DNA of 64,000 bases from Candidatus Saccharimonadota bacterium (GTDB taxonomy: Bacteria; Patescibacteriota; Saccharimonadia; Saccharimonadales; Saccharimonadaceae). The DNA is taken from the NCBI GenBank assembly GCA_017545595.1, contig JAFWLO010000005.1, positions 22,945 through 86,944 on the forward strand, read 5' to 3'. The translations under genes and the position numbers were made by a program. Each line of letters starts with the position of its first letter. Positions within the stretch are counted from its first letter, which is position 1. The notes under the pieces were generated by a model, which saw only the letters and a program-made list of their open reading frames with translations, ran no database searches and was not told the DNA's origin. Shown here piece after piece: positions 25,512 to 34,341 of the stretch.

Positions 25512-26204
25512 CTACTCAAAAATCCCAAAATCCTCTAGCTTTTTAGCATCCTGAACAAAAAATTTATCAATTTTCGTTCTTCTGAGTTCCGTCAAATACC
25601 CCCCTGTCCCGAGTCTCTTCCCAATATCCTCTCCAAGTGTCCGAATATAAGTTCCCGAAGAAACTTTTGTTCTAATTTTAAGCATCGGCCATTCATAGTT
25701 AAGAATTTCGATTTCGTACACAAAAATTGTTCGCTCGGGCATTTCTACTTGTACGTCTTTTCTCGCGAGCTCATATGCTTTCCGTCCGTTTATTTTCACC
25801 GCAGAAAAAGCCGGTGTAATCTGTTTCGACTCCCCTAAAAATCCTTGAACAACTTTTTTAACCTCACTCAGTGGAACTGGCTCGCCCGTATAAGTTTTTT
25901 GCACAATTCCTTCCGGGTCGCCCGTCGTCGAAACCTCCCCGAGCTTAATTTCTGCCACATATTCTTTATCAAGTTTAAGATATTCTGAACACTTTTTTGT
26001 CGCCTTCCCGACTAAAACAATCAAAAGCCCTGTCGCGAACGGGTCTAGCGTCCCCGTATGTCCGACTTTAAGTCTTTTCGGAGGGGTCTTCCCTTCTTTT
26101 TTATATTCTTCTCTAATTTTCTCCGTAAACACCCTCCTAAGCCTCGCCACGACCCCAAACGACGTCATTCCCTTCGGTTTATCAATCAAAATAATCTCAT
26201 CCAT
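25512..26204 (-). CDS. truB: tRNA pseudouridine(55) synthase
   Basis: 230 aa from the start preferred here. It makes pseudouridine 55 in the tRNA T-loop. The catalytic Asp lies in the HTGTLDPFATGLLIVLVGKATK motif, and the RKAYELAR and SSGTYIRTLGEDIG patterns are present. The C-terminal PUA domain is absent, as is common in short TruB proteins. A GTG two codons upstream is possible, but a TAAAAT box (26211-26216, complement) lies exactly 6 nt before the ATG at 26204, which fits the leaderless pattern. Confidence 0.95.
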   Translation of the reverse strand: MDEIILIDKPKGMTSFGVVARLRRVFTEKIREEYKKEGKTPPKRLKVGHTGTLDPFATGLLIVLVGKATKKCSEYLKLDKEYVAEIKLGEVSTTGDPEGIVQKTYTGEPVPLSEVKKVVQGFLGESKQITPAFSAVKINGRKAYELARKDVQVEMPERTIFVYEIEILNYEWPMLKIRTKVSSGTYIRTLGEDIGKRLGTGGYLTELRRTKIDKFFVQDAKKLEDFGIFE

Positions 26205-26350
26205 ACCCACATTTTACACCTTTCCCATAAAATCCCCAAAATTGAACAATTTTATTCCAAACCCTAAGCTCACAAGAACAAACTCGTCCCCCGTCCCAAA
26301 CACCCTCAAACACAAAAAATCCCCCCCTACCCCCCCATTGAACAAATTTT

Positions 26351-28846
26351 TTACATTCCAGGAATCTTGAAAGCTCCCGGATTTGGCGCTCCTGAATCTC
26401 CTGTCGTCCCGGGGACTTCCGGCAACACCGGCGCCATTCCACCTTGCGCTCCTCCGACCCCCACAGAAGTCTCCGCTCCTCCAGCTCCTACGGAAGCCCC
26501 AGCCCCAAATCCAGCCCCTCCCTGAACTCCAGCTTCAGGAACTCCCCTGACTGGTGGCAAACTTCCAAAATCCGGCATTGGCGCGATCGGCGGAGGCACA
26601 ATTTCCTGTCCAGGCATAGGCAACCCCGCTCCCATGTCTCCAACTCCTTCAGAAACTCCGCCAGCTATCCCAGCTATCCCAGCTCCGCCGGCAGTTTCAC
26701 CCCCATTAACCCCCGCAGAAACACCAGAAACGTCAGGAACTCCAGATCCCCCAGCAACTTCGCTCCTCTCTGGAACTCCCCCAACAAGCCCAAATCCTCC
26801 CATTCCCGCGTTCCCGTTCGGCGTCCCGAGCGTCTGATCCTCAGAAACTCCTCCCCCAGGTCCAAACGACTGTTGTTCCATCGGCGACTGATAATCTAAC
26901 ATTCCCCCTGTCGGCGTTATTTTCGGAAGCTCGCCCCCATTCGCCCCCTCGAGAAGCGTCCCCGCCATTTCTCCGTTATTCGCCCCCGAAGCCCCAATAA
27001 CCCCTCCGGAAACCCCCGCTCCCGGATTATTCGTCCCAAACCCCATTCCACCCCCAAATCCAGCATTATTATTCATTCCAGTTCCGAACCCAGCGCCTCC
27101 ATTCATCCCCCCGTTCAAATCGTTCCCAACTCCCCCGTTCATTCCGACCCCAGAAACGCCCCCCTCCCCAGGCAACGGCTCCGCAAGCGCCTCATCAATC
27201 ATTTTCCCATAATCCGTCCCGACAGTTCCGATTCCAATCCCCTGACCAGCCCCGCCAGAAACATCATTCCCTCCTCCCCCAAAATTCCCAGCTCCGCCAA
27301 AATCACCGTCAGAACCGGCTCCGCCAGCCCCTCCAGCTCCCCCAAAAGAACCGACCCCTCCAGCTCCAGATGCCCCTCCCTGCAAATTATTCAAAATCTG
27401 ATTCGCAATATCCCCTCCGCTATATCCTCCGTCCGGAACCGAAGAAGTCTGCACTCCCGCAACAGTCATCCCACCAGCTCCGCCCTGTACACCCCCATTA
27501 ACTCCAGCTCCAGTCCCCTCCGAACCGCCTCCGTTCAAACTAGCCCCCGCCATAGTTCCAATCCCCGCCATCTCCGCAGCTTGCGCCTGGAATCCGACCG
27601 GCGCGGGCGGATTAACCGGTTTCGGCTCCTCTGGAACGCTCTGATCCACCTTAAACTCCCCCTCAAATTCCCCGCTCCCCTTCTCTTCCGACAAATTCCC
27701 CGAAGAAACTTCCTTATCCTGCTTTGACTTCCCTTTCTTCGAATCGTCCTTCCCCTCTTCTTTCGAACTCTCGTCAGAAATCTTCTTCTCAGAAAAATCT
27801 TTCCTCTCAGAAAAACTCAAATCTTGAGAAATGTTCTTTATAATGTCCCTCTGATCAGCCCCCGCCTCCATCAACTTCCCCGCCATCTTCATTGTCTCCG
27901 GCGTCGTATCCCCGTTCGAGAATTTATCCGTCGCAGAAACCAGTCCCGCAAGAAGCGCTGTCGCAATCCTCGAATCAACATTTTCATCAATCTTATAAAT
28001 CAGCCTCGCGACCATCTCAGAAATCGAACTTGCACTCGAATCAACCCATTCAACGTCCCCAAACTTCCCCGCCGCTCCGTTCGTAATGTTCACCGAAGTC
28101 GCATCATGCATAATCCGCCCATATTCTTTGAGCGCTCCGTCCAGCTCCGTCGCCGCCGGCACGTTCATAGAAATCACAAGATCAACATTATAATCCCCTC
28201 GGGAAAACTCCAAATCCCCCTCGTCAAGCGTCGTCTTATAAGGCGTAATAAACACCTTAACATAATCCCCATCAACTTTATAGCGCAGATGGTCCGCCTT
28301 ATCTTTATTAAGCGCAATAATAAAGTCCTGCAAACTGTTCGTATTCACCTCGAACGTGTCTTCCGGCTTCAAAAATTCCAAAACATTCGGTGTTTTCCCC
28401 GAATAAATCGCCGTCGCATGCTTTCCATCCCCGTCGAGCGCAATTGTAAGCGCAATCGCCGCCGCCATCTCATCAACCGACGGGTCGTTCGACAGCGCAA
28501 CAAGCACATTCTCCCCCTCATCAATCTTCTCAAGAACCTTCGGCAATAAATCCTCTCCCCCGTTCCCCCCAGGTCTCGACTGTCTTCTCTGGCCCTCGTT
28601 GGAACCACCAGAAACACCCTCGTTGGAACCGCCAGAAACACCCCCATTAGAACCGCCAACACCACCCCCAGAAACACCCTCGCTAGAACCCCCAGCTCCC
28701 CCAGGAACCCCAGAAACACCTCCTCCATCACTCGGCTTCGCCGGCACATTCGGCGCTTGTGTCGCCGCCGGATTAGATGGTAATGGTGGAATAGAACTTT
28801 GATTTTGCATATTTTTGTCGAGGGTTAAATTGCCAATTTTCTCCAT
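26351..28846 (-). CDS. DHH phosphoesterase-like protein with a long Gly/Asn-rich tail
   Basis: 831 aa. A low-complexity Gly/Ser/Val N-terminus includes near-perfect repeats of GVSGGSNEG. A DHH/NrnA-like domain follows (about 100-350; NVLVALSNDPSVDEMAAAIAL, MHDATSVNI and ALLAGLVSATDKF). The usual DHH catalytic motif is not intact: aspartates of the first metal motif are partly replaced by Ser/Val, so activity is doubtful. From about 425 to the end the protein is Gly/Ala/Asn/Val-rich and probably disordered. It lies upstream of truB on the same strand, where related CPR genomes often have a similar gene near the translation-factor cluster. A cytoplasmic nucleotide-binding scaffold is a guess. 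Confidence 0.65.
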   Translation of the reverse strand: MEKIGNLTLDKNMQNQSSIPPLPSNPAATQAPNVPAKPSDGGGVSGVPGGAGGSSEGVSGGGVGGSNGGVSGGSNEGVSGGSNEGQRRQSRPGGNGGEDLLPKVLEKIDEGENVLVALSNDPSVDEMAAAIALTIALDGDGKHATAIYSGKTPNVLEFLKPEDTFEVNTNSLQDFIIALNKDKADHLRYKVDGDYVKVFITPYKTTLDEGDLEFSRGDYNVDLVISMNVPAATELDGALKEYGRIMHDATSVNITNGAAGKFGDVEWVDSSASSISEMVARLIYKIDENVDSRIATALLAGLVSATDKFSNGDTTPETMKMAGKLMEAGADQRDIIKNISQDLSFSERKDFSEKKISDESSKEEGKDDSKKGKSKQDKEVSSGNLSEEKGSGEFEGEFKVDQSVPEEPKPVNPPAPVGFQAQAAEMAGIGTMAGASLNGGGSEGTGAGVNGGVQGGAGGMTVAGVQTSSVPDGGYSGGDIANQILNNLQGGASGAGGVGSFGGAGGAGGAGSDGDFGGAGNFGGGGNDVSGGAGQGIGIGTVGTDYGKMIDEALAEPLPGEGGVSGVGMNGGVGNDLNGGMNGGAGFGTGMNNNAGFGGGMGFGTNNPGAGVSGGVIGASGANNGEMAGTLLEGANGGELPKITPTGGMLDYQSPMEQQSFGPGGGVSEDQTLGTPNGNAGMGGFGLVGGVPERSEVAGGSGVPDVSGVSAGVNGGETAGGAGIAGIAGGVSEGVGDMGAGLPMPGQEIVPPPIAPMPDFGSLPPVRGVPEAGVQGGAGFGAGASVGAGGAETSVGVGGAQGGMAPVLPEVPGTTGDSGAPNPGAFKIPGM

Positions 28847-28887
28847 TTTATCATAATCATTTTATTTTTACAATAATTCCCCGCCCC

Positions 28888-28931
28888 AAAACTTTATAAA
28901 CTTTGACAAACTTTATAAAGTTTTATACAAT
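28888..28931 (+). promoter_or_regulatory. Promoter and palindromic operator of the HTH-Fic gene
   Basis: TTGACA (28903-28908), a 17-bp spacer and TACAAT (28926-28931), then 6 nt to the ATG. The perfect 16-bp palindrome aaactttataaagttt (28908-28923) fills the spacer, and a partial copy (aaactttataaac) lies at 28888-28901. A repressor bound here would block RNA polymerase. Confidence 0.82.
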
Positions 28932-28937
28932 ATCCTT

Positions 28938-29933
28938 ATGGAAAACCCAAACAAACCCGAATCGAACACTCCGAACAAACAGCCGAAAAAACTCCCTTCC
29001 GAACCGAACGCTCCGAGCGTCCAACTCCAAAAAATCCTCTCCGCGACCGGTTGGTCGCAAGAATTTCTCGCCGGAAAGCTCGGCGTCTCTTTTGTTACGC
29101 TTAACAACTGGATCAACGAAAAAGTCCTCCCCCGAGAAAAGGCGAAAGCCTCTATCGACCTCCTCTCCGCAGAAATCCTCGGGGCAGATTCCGTCTCCCC
29201 CGCCGAACTCTCCTCCCTTAAATCCCTCGCCGAAAAGTCCAAATCCTCCGTCAAAAAGATCGTCTCAAACAAACCTCTCCTTAAAAAACTCACAACTTCC
29301 CTAACTTACCACACAAACGGAACCGAAGGCTCGACCATGTCCGAACAAGACGTCTCCGCTGTCGTTTTCGATAACAAAATCCTTAAAAACCGCACCGCGA
29401 CCGAACAACGCGAAGCGATAAACCACCAAACCGCCCTCTATTTTCTCCTCGACGAGCTCTCCGAACAAGGAGGAAACTTCGCCTTCTCCTCTTCTCTCGT
29501 CCAAGCGACCCACCTCCGCCTCATGTCCGGAATCCTTTCCGACGCCGGCGTCTTCCGTTCTCACAACGTCCGCATCCGTGGCGCTTTCGTCCCTCTCGCG
29601 AACTTCCTTAAAGTCCCTGCCCTTGTCGATTCTTGGTGCGCTTCCGCAAACGAAGAAACCTCCGATAAACTCCATACCCTCGCCCGTCTCCACGCCGATT
29701 TCGAAAAAATTCACCCCTTCTCCGACGGAAACGGTCGAACCGGTCGCCTTCTCCTCTTTATCATGGCCCTCCGCTTTGGACTCACCCCTCCTATCATCCG
29801 CAAGGAACGTAAAATCGCTTATTATAAATATCTCGAGCTCGCCCAAACTCGCGACCTGACCGACCCGTTAGAAAAATTCCTCGCCGAAGAAATCCTCGCA
29901 ACCGCCTCCCTAATTGACTCTCTAATTTCTTAG
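28938..29933 (+). CDS. HTH-Fic protein (self-inhibited AMPylase-type)
   Basis: 331 aa. A Pro/Asn-rich N-terminus is followed by a Xre-type helix-turn-helix (about 29-62; WSQEFLAGKLGVSFVTLNNWI) and a Fic domain with an intact active motif HPFSDGNGRTGR (259-270). Upstream of it, TNGTEG (126-131) matches the (S/T)xxxE(G/N) inhibitory motif of class II Fic proteins, so activity should be autoinhibited. Fic enzymes usually AMPylate a protein target. The HTH probably binds the 16-bp palindrome in its own promoter. A leaderless start at 28938 is set by the -10 box. No separate antitoxin gene is visible. Confidence 0.9.
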   Translation: MENPNKPESNTPNKQPKKLPSEPNAPSVQLQKILSATGWSQEFLAGKLGVSFVTLNNWINEKVLPREKAKASIDLLSAEILGADSVSPAELSSLKSLAEKSKSSVKKIVSNKPLLKKLTTSLTYHTNGTEGSTMSEQDVSAVVFDNKILKNRTATEQREAINHQTALYFLLDELSEQGGNFAFSSSLVQATHLRLMSGILSDAGVFRSHNVRIRGAFVPLANFLKVPALVDSWCASANEETSDKLHTLARLHADFEKIHPFSDGNGRTGRLLLFIMALRFGLTPPIIRKERKIAYYKYLELAQTRDLTDPLEKFLAEEILATASLIDSLIS

Positions 29934-29948
29934 TCCTCAATTTCTACC

Positions 29949-30050
29949 CCCAAACTTTATAAACTTTCACCCCTCAATTTCCACCACCATCCCCCCCTTC
30001 ACCCCAATAAAACTTTATAACCTTCAACAAACTTTATAAAGTTTTATCTC
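29949..30050 (+). promoter_or_regulatory. Second cluster of Fic-type operators
   Basis: The perfect palindrome aaactttataaagttt recurs at 30029-30044, with two partial copies at about 29950 and 30010. The arrangement (TTCAAC before it, tttatc after it) looks like a decayed duplicate of the Fic promoter. It now lies just upstream of DGR cassette G. Confidence 0.75.
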
Positions 30051-30489
30051 TATTCTACTCTATTCTACTCTATTCTATTCTCCTTTTCCTCTCCTCTTCT
30101 ACGCCGCCACCGCCGGCTCCACCATAACAAACTGGAGTAATGAGGATGCCGTAGACTCCATCTGCCCTCTCGGTTGGCAATTACCTAGAAACTCCGGCAC
30201 CAACAGTTTCTCCACACTCTTCGACTCAACGCTATCTATGAATGTAGGCAGTGGTTTTACCAGAGCCGATTCCGGTATTCTCTCCGAACCGTTTGCGTTT
30301 CCTCGTAGTGGCTACTATAACTGGAACTCTACTGGCCTTAACAGTAGGAGTTCGAGCGGCTACTACTGGTCTTCGCCTACTTACTCTACCGCGCGCTCTC
30401 GCAACCAGGCCTTCTACTCTACGGTCTTCAATCCTCAGGATGGGGGCCACAAGGGCTACGGGTTCGCAGTCCGTTGTGTCGCTCGGTAG
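30040..30489 (+). pseudogene. DGR target cassette G with clean variable repeat (5'-truncated)
   Basis: Open from 30040 to a stop at 30487-30489, with no start codon before the internal ATG at 30238. The frame opens in a low-complexity tctattctac repeat, then reads ATAGSTITNWSNEDAVDSICPLGWQLP, typical of FISUMP/C-type-lectin surface domains, and ends GYGFAVRCVAR. The variable repeat is 30289-30476. All 19 differences from the template repeat fall on template adenines. The stop is followed by the full IMH-like tract to 30539. The N-terminal part of the target gene, including any signal peptide, is missing. Confidence 0.9.
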
Positions 30490-30539
30490 GCAGCTCTTCC
30501 CCTTCGCGCCTTCTTCTGTCCCCCTCCCCCAGATTTTCT
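30472..30539 (+). repeat. IMH-like tract after cassette G (68-bp direct repeat, copy 1)
   Basis: A pyrimidine-rich tract covering the last bases of the variable repeat and the 3' flank. It is identical to 31062-31129 and, inverted, to about 45149-45210. The template repeat has a related but different version at 43889-43938. This VR/TR difference is what is expected of IMH and IMH* in a DGR. Confidence 0.88.
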
Positions 30540-30540
30540 A

Positions 30541-31061
30541 GGAACGGGTCAGGGTGGACAGGAAGGGGGCTGGAACGGAAAAGATTTCTGGAACGAGGAG
30601 TTGGATGATGAACGATTCGCTGGTGGAAAGTTAAAGTCGAAGATGACTGAGTAGCGGAAATAATCAAAATCAGAAAAAAATACAAAAACAAAAAAATGAA
30701 AATTCCAAGCAAATACAAATATCTTGATCGGAAATCGTAGCTCTAAATCTAATACTAATTCTAGAAATTGATTTGCAGTTTTGACGATAGGGTACGGTTA
30801 CGATAAAATGCAGTACGACAAGTTGCAGTAAACAGCCGAAAGGCTGTTTTTGCATGATAAAGTATTTATGGTATAATGAATGTGTAGTCTTGAACTGGAA
30901 TATCTAGTTTGGCTGTTATGGCTCGACTGGCTAGTTCTAAAATGTTCAGGATCAAAGAAAATCAGAGGCACACTCTACTGATAGTTAGAGTTCAAACCCT
31001 GGGTTCGGGCTATGGTTCGGATCTTTTGTAAGTTGTCTCTTTTAGCGCTTGAGTTTCTAGT
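30541..31061 (+). other. G-rich non-coding segment with promoter and terminator signals
   Basis: 520 bp without a convincing gene, enclosed by the two copies of the 68-bp IMH-like repeat. A hairpin AACAGCC-GAA-GGCTGTT with T5 (30829-30851) is a terminator candidate. TGGTATAAT (tataat at 30872-30877) is an extended -10 that would start a transcript near 30884 into sequence with possible stems, perhaps an ncRNA. The plus strand switches from C-rich to G-rich at the left edge of this segment. Confidence 0.5.
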
Positions 31062-31129
31062 CGTTGTGTCGCTCGGTAGGCAGCTCTTCCCCTTCGCGCC
31101 TTCTTCTGTCCCCCTCCCCCAGATTTTCT
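31062..31129 (+). repeat. Orphan IMH-like tract (copy 2)
   Basis: A perfect copy of 30472-30539 but without a variable repeat in front of it; only the final gttg of the repeat is kept. It is a probable recombination or homing scar. Confidence 0.85.
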
Positions 31130-31231
31130 TTTACGTTTCGCACAAGAAATTGTGCGATTTTTTGATTGGTAGAAGTGAGTAGTTTTAGATATTAAGGACG
31201 AGATGTTGGTGTTTGTTTCGGTTTGTTCTAA

Positions 31232-32551
31232 CTATTGTAGTTCTAAGACAACTAAGTTTTCTATGTGGGGAGTTTTGGGAAAGAAGTTGAAGGGGGTGAT
31301 TGATGTGATTTTGTAAGGGCGAGTTGAGATAGATGTTGAGGTATGGGGTTTGGAGGGGGATAGGGTAGATAATAGAGAAGATGAGCCTGAGGTGGAATTT
31401 TTTGAGGAATCTGAAGAATCTAGTGTCGAGACTAGAAATGATAGGTCGCGGGCTTGAGTCGATGGGTTGCACGAGAGATAGATGATGGATTTTGGACGAA
31501 CTTCTAGAAGTTTTTCTATGAGGCGTTTGTCGCAACCTGCGCGAGGCGGGTCGAGAATGACTGTTTGGTCGGGGGAGATATAGGAGAGGGCTTCTTCGGA
31601 TTTTGCGTGGACGGGGCGGGCGTTTGTTCTTTTCTCGCAATTTTTCTCAAGTTCTTTGAACGCGTCGTTGTTTGTTTCTACAAGTGTTAGATTGTTAGAT
31701 TCTTCGGCGACGGAAAGGCCGATGGTTCCGACGCCAGAATAAAGGTCGAGAATGTTCGAGGTTTTGATATGGGATTTGATTTGTTTTAGGGCTAGTTCAT
31801 AGACGGAGAGGTTGATTTGGAAGAAGCCGTTCGGGGAGTATGAGTATGATCTTTTTAGGAGAGTATCTGTGAGCGGGGTGAAGGAAGGGTGGGGATGGTT
31901 ATTTTCTAGGAGTCCTCCGGAGACAATTCCCTGCTTGTTCGAACGAAGGAGAAGAGACTGGTATTTGTATGCTGGCTCGTGGGATTCATTTAGGCGAGAG
32001 ATAATTTCTTTCGCACGAGCGAGGATTTCTGGGCGTTCGATTGACGAAGATTCTATTGGGACTTTTTTATGGGAACCGCGAGCGTGGAAGGCAAGGGAGA
32101 TAGACTCAGATTCCTTGTCCCAGTAGAGGGCGTATTCCATTTTGTTGCGATAGTTCCATTCGGCGCCGTCTGTGACGACGTTTTTAACCTCTGTTTCTAG
32201 GGGGATTTTTTGTTCGCGGAGGGATTCTTCGACGAGGAGGCGTTTTTGTTCGAGTTCGGAAGAAAATTTAAGAATCTGCCAGGGGGAAGTCGAGAGAAAA
32301 CAGGGGTCTTTAGGGGAGACACGGAGCGGAGAGGGAGAATCTATGACTTCCGCGACGCCTTCGAGGTAGGAAGATTTGGCCTTTGTGATGAGAACACGTG
32401 AAATAATTTCTCCTGGAAGGGCGTTCCAGAGAAAAATCTTCTTGTTGTTTTCGGAAAGAGAGGGGTCGGAAATTTTGCCGAGGGCGAAGCCACCGGGGAC
32501 GAACTTTTCTACGATGATGGAAGTAGTTAGGGATTTAGGCGTTTTGGACAT
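31232..32551 (-). CDS. TrmA/RlmD-family RNA m5U methyltransferase
   Basis: 439 aa. A weak N-terminal TRAM-like beta-barrel (about 10-75) is followed by the RumA/TrmA catalytic core: RNKMEYAL, FFQINLSVYE, ILDLYSGVGTIGLSVA (SAM loop), DPPRAGCDKRLIEKL and YLSCNPSTQARDL (catalytic Cys of the SCNP motif). It methylates C5 of uridine in rRNA or tRNA; the exact site cannot be read. The four iron-sulfur cysteines of RlmD are not present as a set. A Ser/Thr-rich insertion precedes the C-terminus. It has a leader of about 60 nt after an extended -10 (tgctataat). It opposes the local strand bias. Confidence 0.88.
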   Translation of the reverse strand: MSKTPKSLTTSIIVEKFVPGGFALGKISDPSLSENNKKIFLWNALPGEIISRVLITKAKSSYLEGVAEVIDSPSPLRVSPKDPCFLSTSPWQILKFSSELEQKRLLVEESLREQKIPLETEVKNVVTDGAEWNYRNKMEYALYWDKESESISLAFHARGSHKKVPIESSSIERPEILARAKEIISRLNESHEPAYKYQSLLLRSNKQGIVSGGLLENNHPHPSFTPLTDTLLKRSYSYSPNGFFQINLSVYELALKQIKSHIKTSNILDLYSGVGTIGLSVAEESNNLTLVETNNDAFKELEKNCEKRTNARPVHAKSEEALSYISPDQTVILDPPRAGCDKRLIEKLLEVRPKSIIYLSCNPSTQARDLSFLVSTLDSSDSSKNSTSGSSSLLSTLSPSKPHTSTSISTRPYKITSITPFNFFPKTPHIENLVVLELQ

Positions 32552-32625
32552 GAGACTAGATTTTTTGACGGGCAGGAGCGTCGCTTTTGTTTGATATTTT
32601 TATACATTATTTTTTATTATAGCAT

Positions 32626-32734
32626 AAAAATTTATGTAGAGGGAGAGGAGAGTGTTCGGTTTTTGAGTTGTGGTGGGGTGTTTTAGGCTAAAAATTTATG
32701 TAGAGGGAGAGGAGAGTGTTCGGTTTTTGAGTTG
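32626..32734. repeat. 45-bp direct repeat pair
   Basis: Positions 32626-32670 and 32690-32734 are identical, 19 bp apart. The first copy overlaps the promoter region of the RNA methyltransferase gene. No coding content. Confidence 0.9.
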
Positions 32735-32850
32735 GATTGGAGTGCTTTTAGACTTAGGCTGTGGTTTTGTTTTTAGTTTTGAGCTCTGGGTGGTCTTGGC
32801 TGGGACGGAGGTTGACGAGAGGAGGAAAAGGGGTTAAAATAATGGAAGAT

Positions 32851-32925
32851 TGGACCGTCGCCAAGCGGTAAGGCACTGGGTTTTGGTCCCAGCATTCGCA
32901 GGTTCGAATCCTGCCGGTCCAGCCA
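32851..32925 (+). tRNA. tRNA-Gln (anticodon TTG)
   Basis: A 75-nt cloverleaf. The acceptor stem is TGGACCG/CGGTCCA, the anticodon arm CTGGG-TTTTGGT-CCCAG with anticodon TTG, and the T-arm GCAGG-TTCGAAT-CCTGC. CCA is encoded. A DUF4143 ATPase gene with atypical composition follows it, so the 3' end is a candidate integration site. Confidence 0.95.
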
Positions 32926-32975
32926 GAACCGACTACATCTGTAGGTTTGGTTCAGTCAAAATCGACTACAAAAAA

Positions 32976-32999
32976 GAACCTAGGAGGGTTCATTTTTTT
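32976..32999. terminator. Terminator between tRNA-Gln and the DUF4143 gene
   Basis: GAACC-tagga-GGGTTC stem flanked by A-rich and T7 sequence. It could serve the tRNA (plus) and the converging ATPase gene (minus). Confidence 0.75.
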
Positions 33000-33073
33000 A
33001 TGTATTGTTGGGCTAAAGCCCAACAAAGGATTTTCCTTTCCTGCGTATCTAATAGATGTTCTTTCTGCTCATA

Positions 33074-34264
33074 TCATTCCTCTAATAGCCAATCGGCAAT
33101 ATCAACAATACGGATACCTTCATATTGCATCTCGTGTTGTCTTGTACCAGCGATGAGGAGCTTCTGATATCCGCCAGGTATATTAACAAGCGGCGCAACC
33201 TCTCTTTCCATCGTCTCTCGCTCCGTTATCAGATATGAAACCTGGATATACAACTTTTCTCCGTCTTTGATTGCGACAAAATCTATTTCGCCATTTCGCA
33301 TCGCCCCGACGTAAACTTCGTAGCCACGTCGCATCAATTCAATCGCCACGATATTTTCATAAGTATCGCCAAAATTAGGAGTTTTTGTCCCAAGTTTGGC
33401 ATATCTAAAAGTGTGGTCTGAAAGGTAGTATTTATCTGTCGTAGCAAGATATCGCTTACCTTTGATATCGTATCGACGCACCTTATAGAAAGCGTATGCT
33501 TCACAGAGATATTTCATATATGCACCGATGGTTTTGTCGGTCGCTTCAAGATGGTTAGACTTGAGAACATTAGTAATGTTGCGAGCGGAGGTTGGTTTCG
33601 AGATATTATCCATCAAAAAATCAGAAACACCATCCATCACGGCTGGGTTTTTCACTCCGTGCTTATCTTCGATATCTCGCACAATCATCGTATCATAGAC
33701 TTCTTTGATGTAATTATATTTCTTTTTAGGAGTATCGTATTCATACGAGCCTGCAATGCCTCCCTCCTCTACATATTTCTCTAGGGCTTCATATTTGTCC
33801 TTGTAGCCAAAATACTCGACAAATTCGGCAAAAGAGAACGGATAAACCTCGATGGTATAGGTTCGCCCAACGAAGAGCGTGGCAAGGTCGCTTCCTGCAA
33901 GAAAGGCGTTAGACCCAGTGATATAGATATCGTACTTGTGGGAGGCGTGGAGACTATTTAGGGCTAGTTCAAAGCCTTCACACATCTGTACCTCGTCTAT
34001 TAGGAGAAAATTCTTTACTCCGTCAACAAAATGCTCTTCAACATAATCATTCAGGGCGTGATACTCTCGTAACTTCTCGTATTTTAGAGAAGAAAGGTCG
34101 AAACTGATAATGTTGGCATCATCAATGTTCTTCTTGACGTATTTCTTGAGGTTATCAAGCAGAATGGACTTACCGCTTCGCCTTACACCAGTGATAACCT
34201 TAATATCTTCTGTGCCCATCACGCCGATAATCTCGTCTAGGTATTTTCGTTTAATTCTTGCCAT
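33074..34264 (-). CDS. AAA ATPase with DUF4143 domain (copy 1)
   Basis: 396 aa. The N-terminal AAA_14 domain has Walker A GVRRSGKS (about 26-33), Walker B FLLIDEVQ and sensor ITGSNAFL. The C-terminal DUF4143 domain ends in a PD-(D/E)xK-like segment (GEIDFVAIKDGEKLYIQVS). The cellular role of this widespread family is unclear; a restriction- or toxin-like function is often suspected. Composition is unlike the neighbours: there is little strand skew, and it uses a leader with a Shine-Dalgarno site (aaagga) rather than a leaderless start. Together with its position after tRNA-Gln, this suggests horizontal acquisition. Confidence 0.88.
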   Translation of the reverse strand: MARIKRKYLDEIIGVMGTEDIKVITGVRRSGKSILLDNLKKYVKKNIDDANIISFDLSSLKYEKLREYHALNDYVEEHFVDGVKNFLLIDEVQMCEGFELALNSLHASHKYDIYITGSNAFLAGSDLATLFVGRTYTIEVYPFSFAEFVEYFGYKDKYEALEKYVEEGGIAGSYEYDTPKKKYNYIKEVYDTMIVRDIEDKHGVKNPAVMDGVSDFLMDNISKPTSARNITNVLKSNHLEATDKTIGAYMKYLCEAYAFYKVRRYDIKGKRYLATTDKYYLSDHTFRYAKLGTKTPNFGDTYENIVAIELMRRGYEVYVGAMRNGEIDFVAIKDGEKLYIQVSYLITERETMEREVAPLVNIPGGYQKLLIAGTRQHEMQYEGIRIVDIADWLLEE

Positions 34265-34341
34265 AGTTTATCCTTTTCTCAAGTATAGCATCTATTACGC
34301 AAAATTGCAATTTTTGCAAAAATGCGTAATGCAATGTTGGG

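Noticed and set aside
30880..31060. tmRNA or tRNA-like gene suggested by gttcaaaccctgggttcgggc
   Set aside because: No acceptor stem, CCA end or tag ORF can be fitted. It is kept only as a possible transcript.
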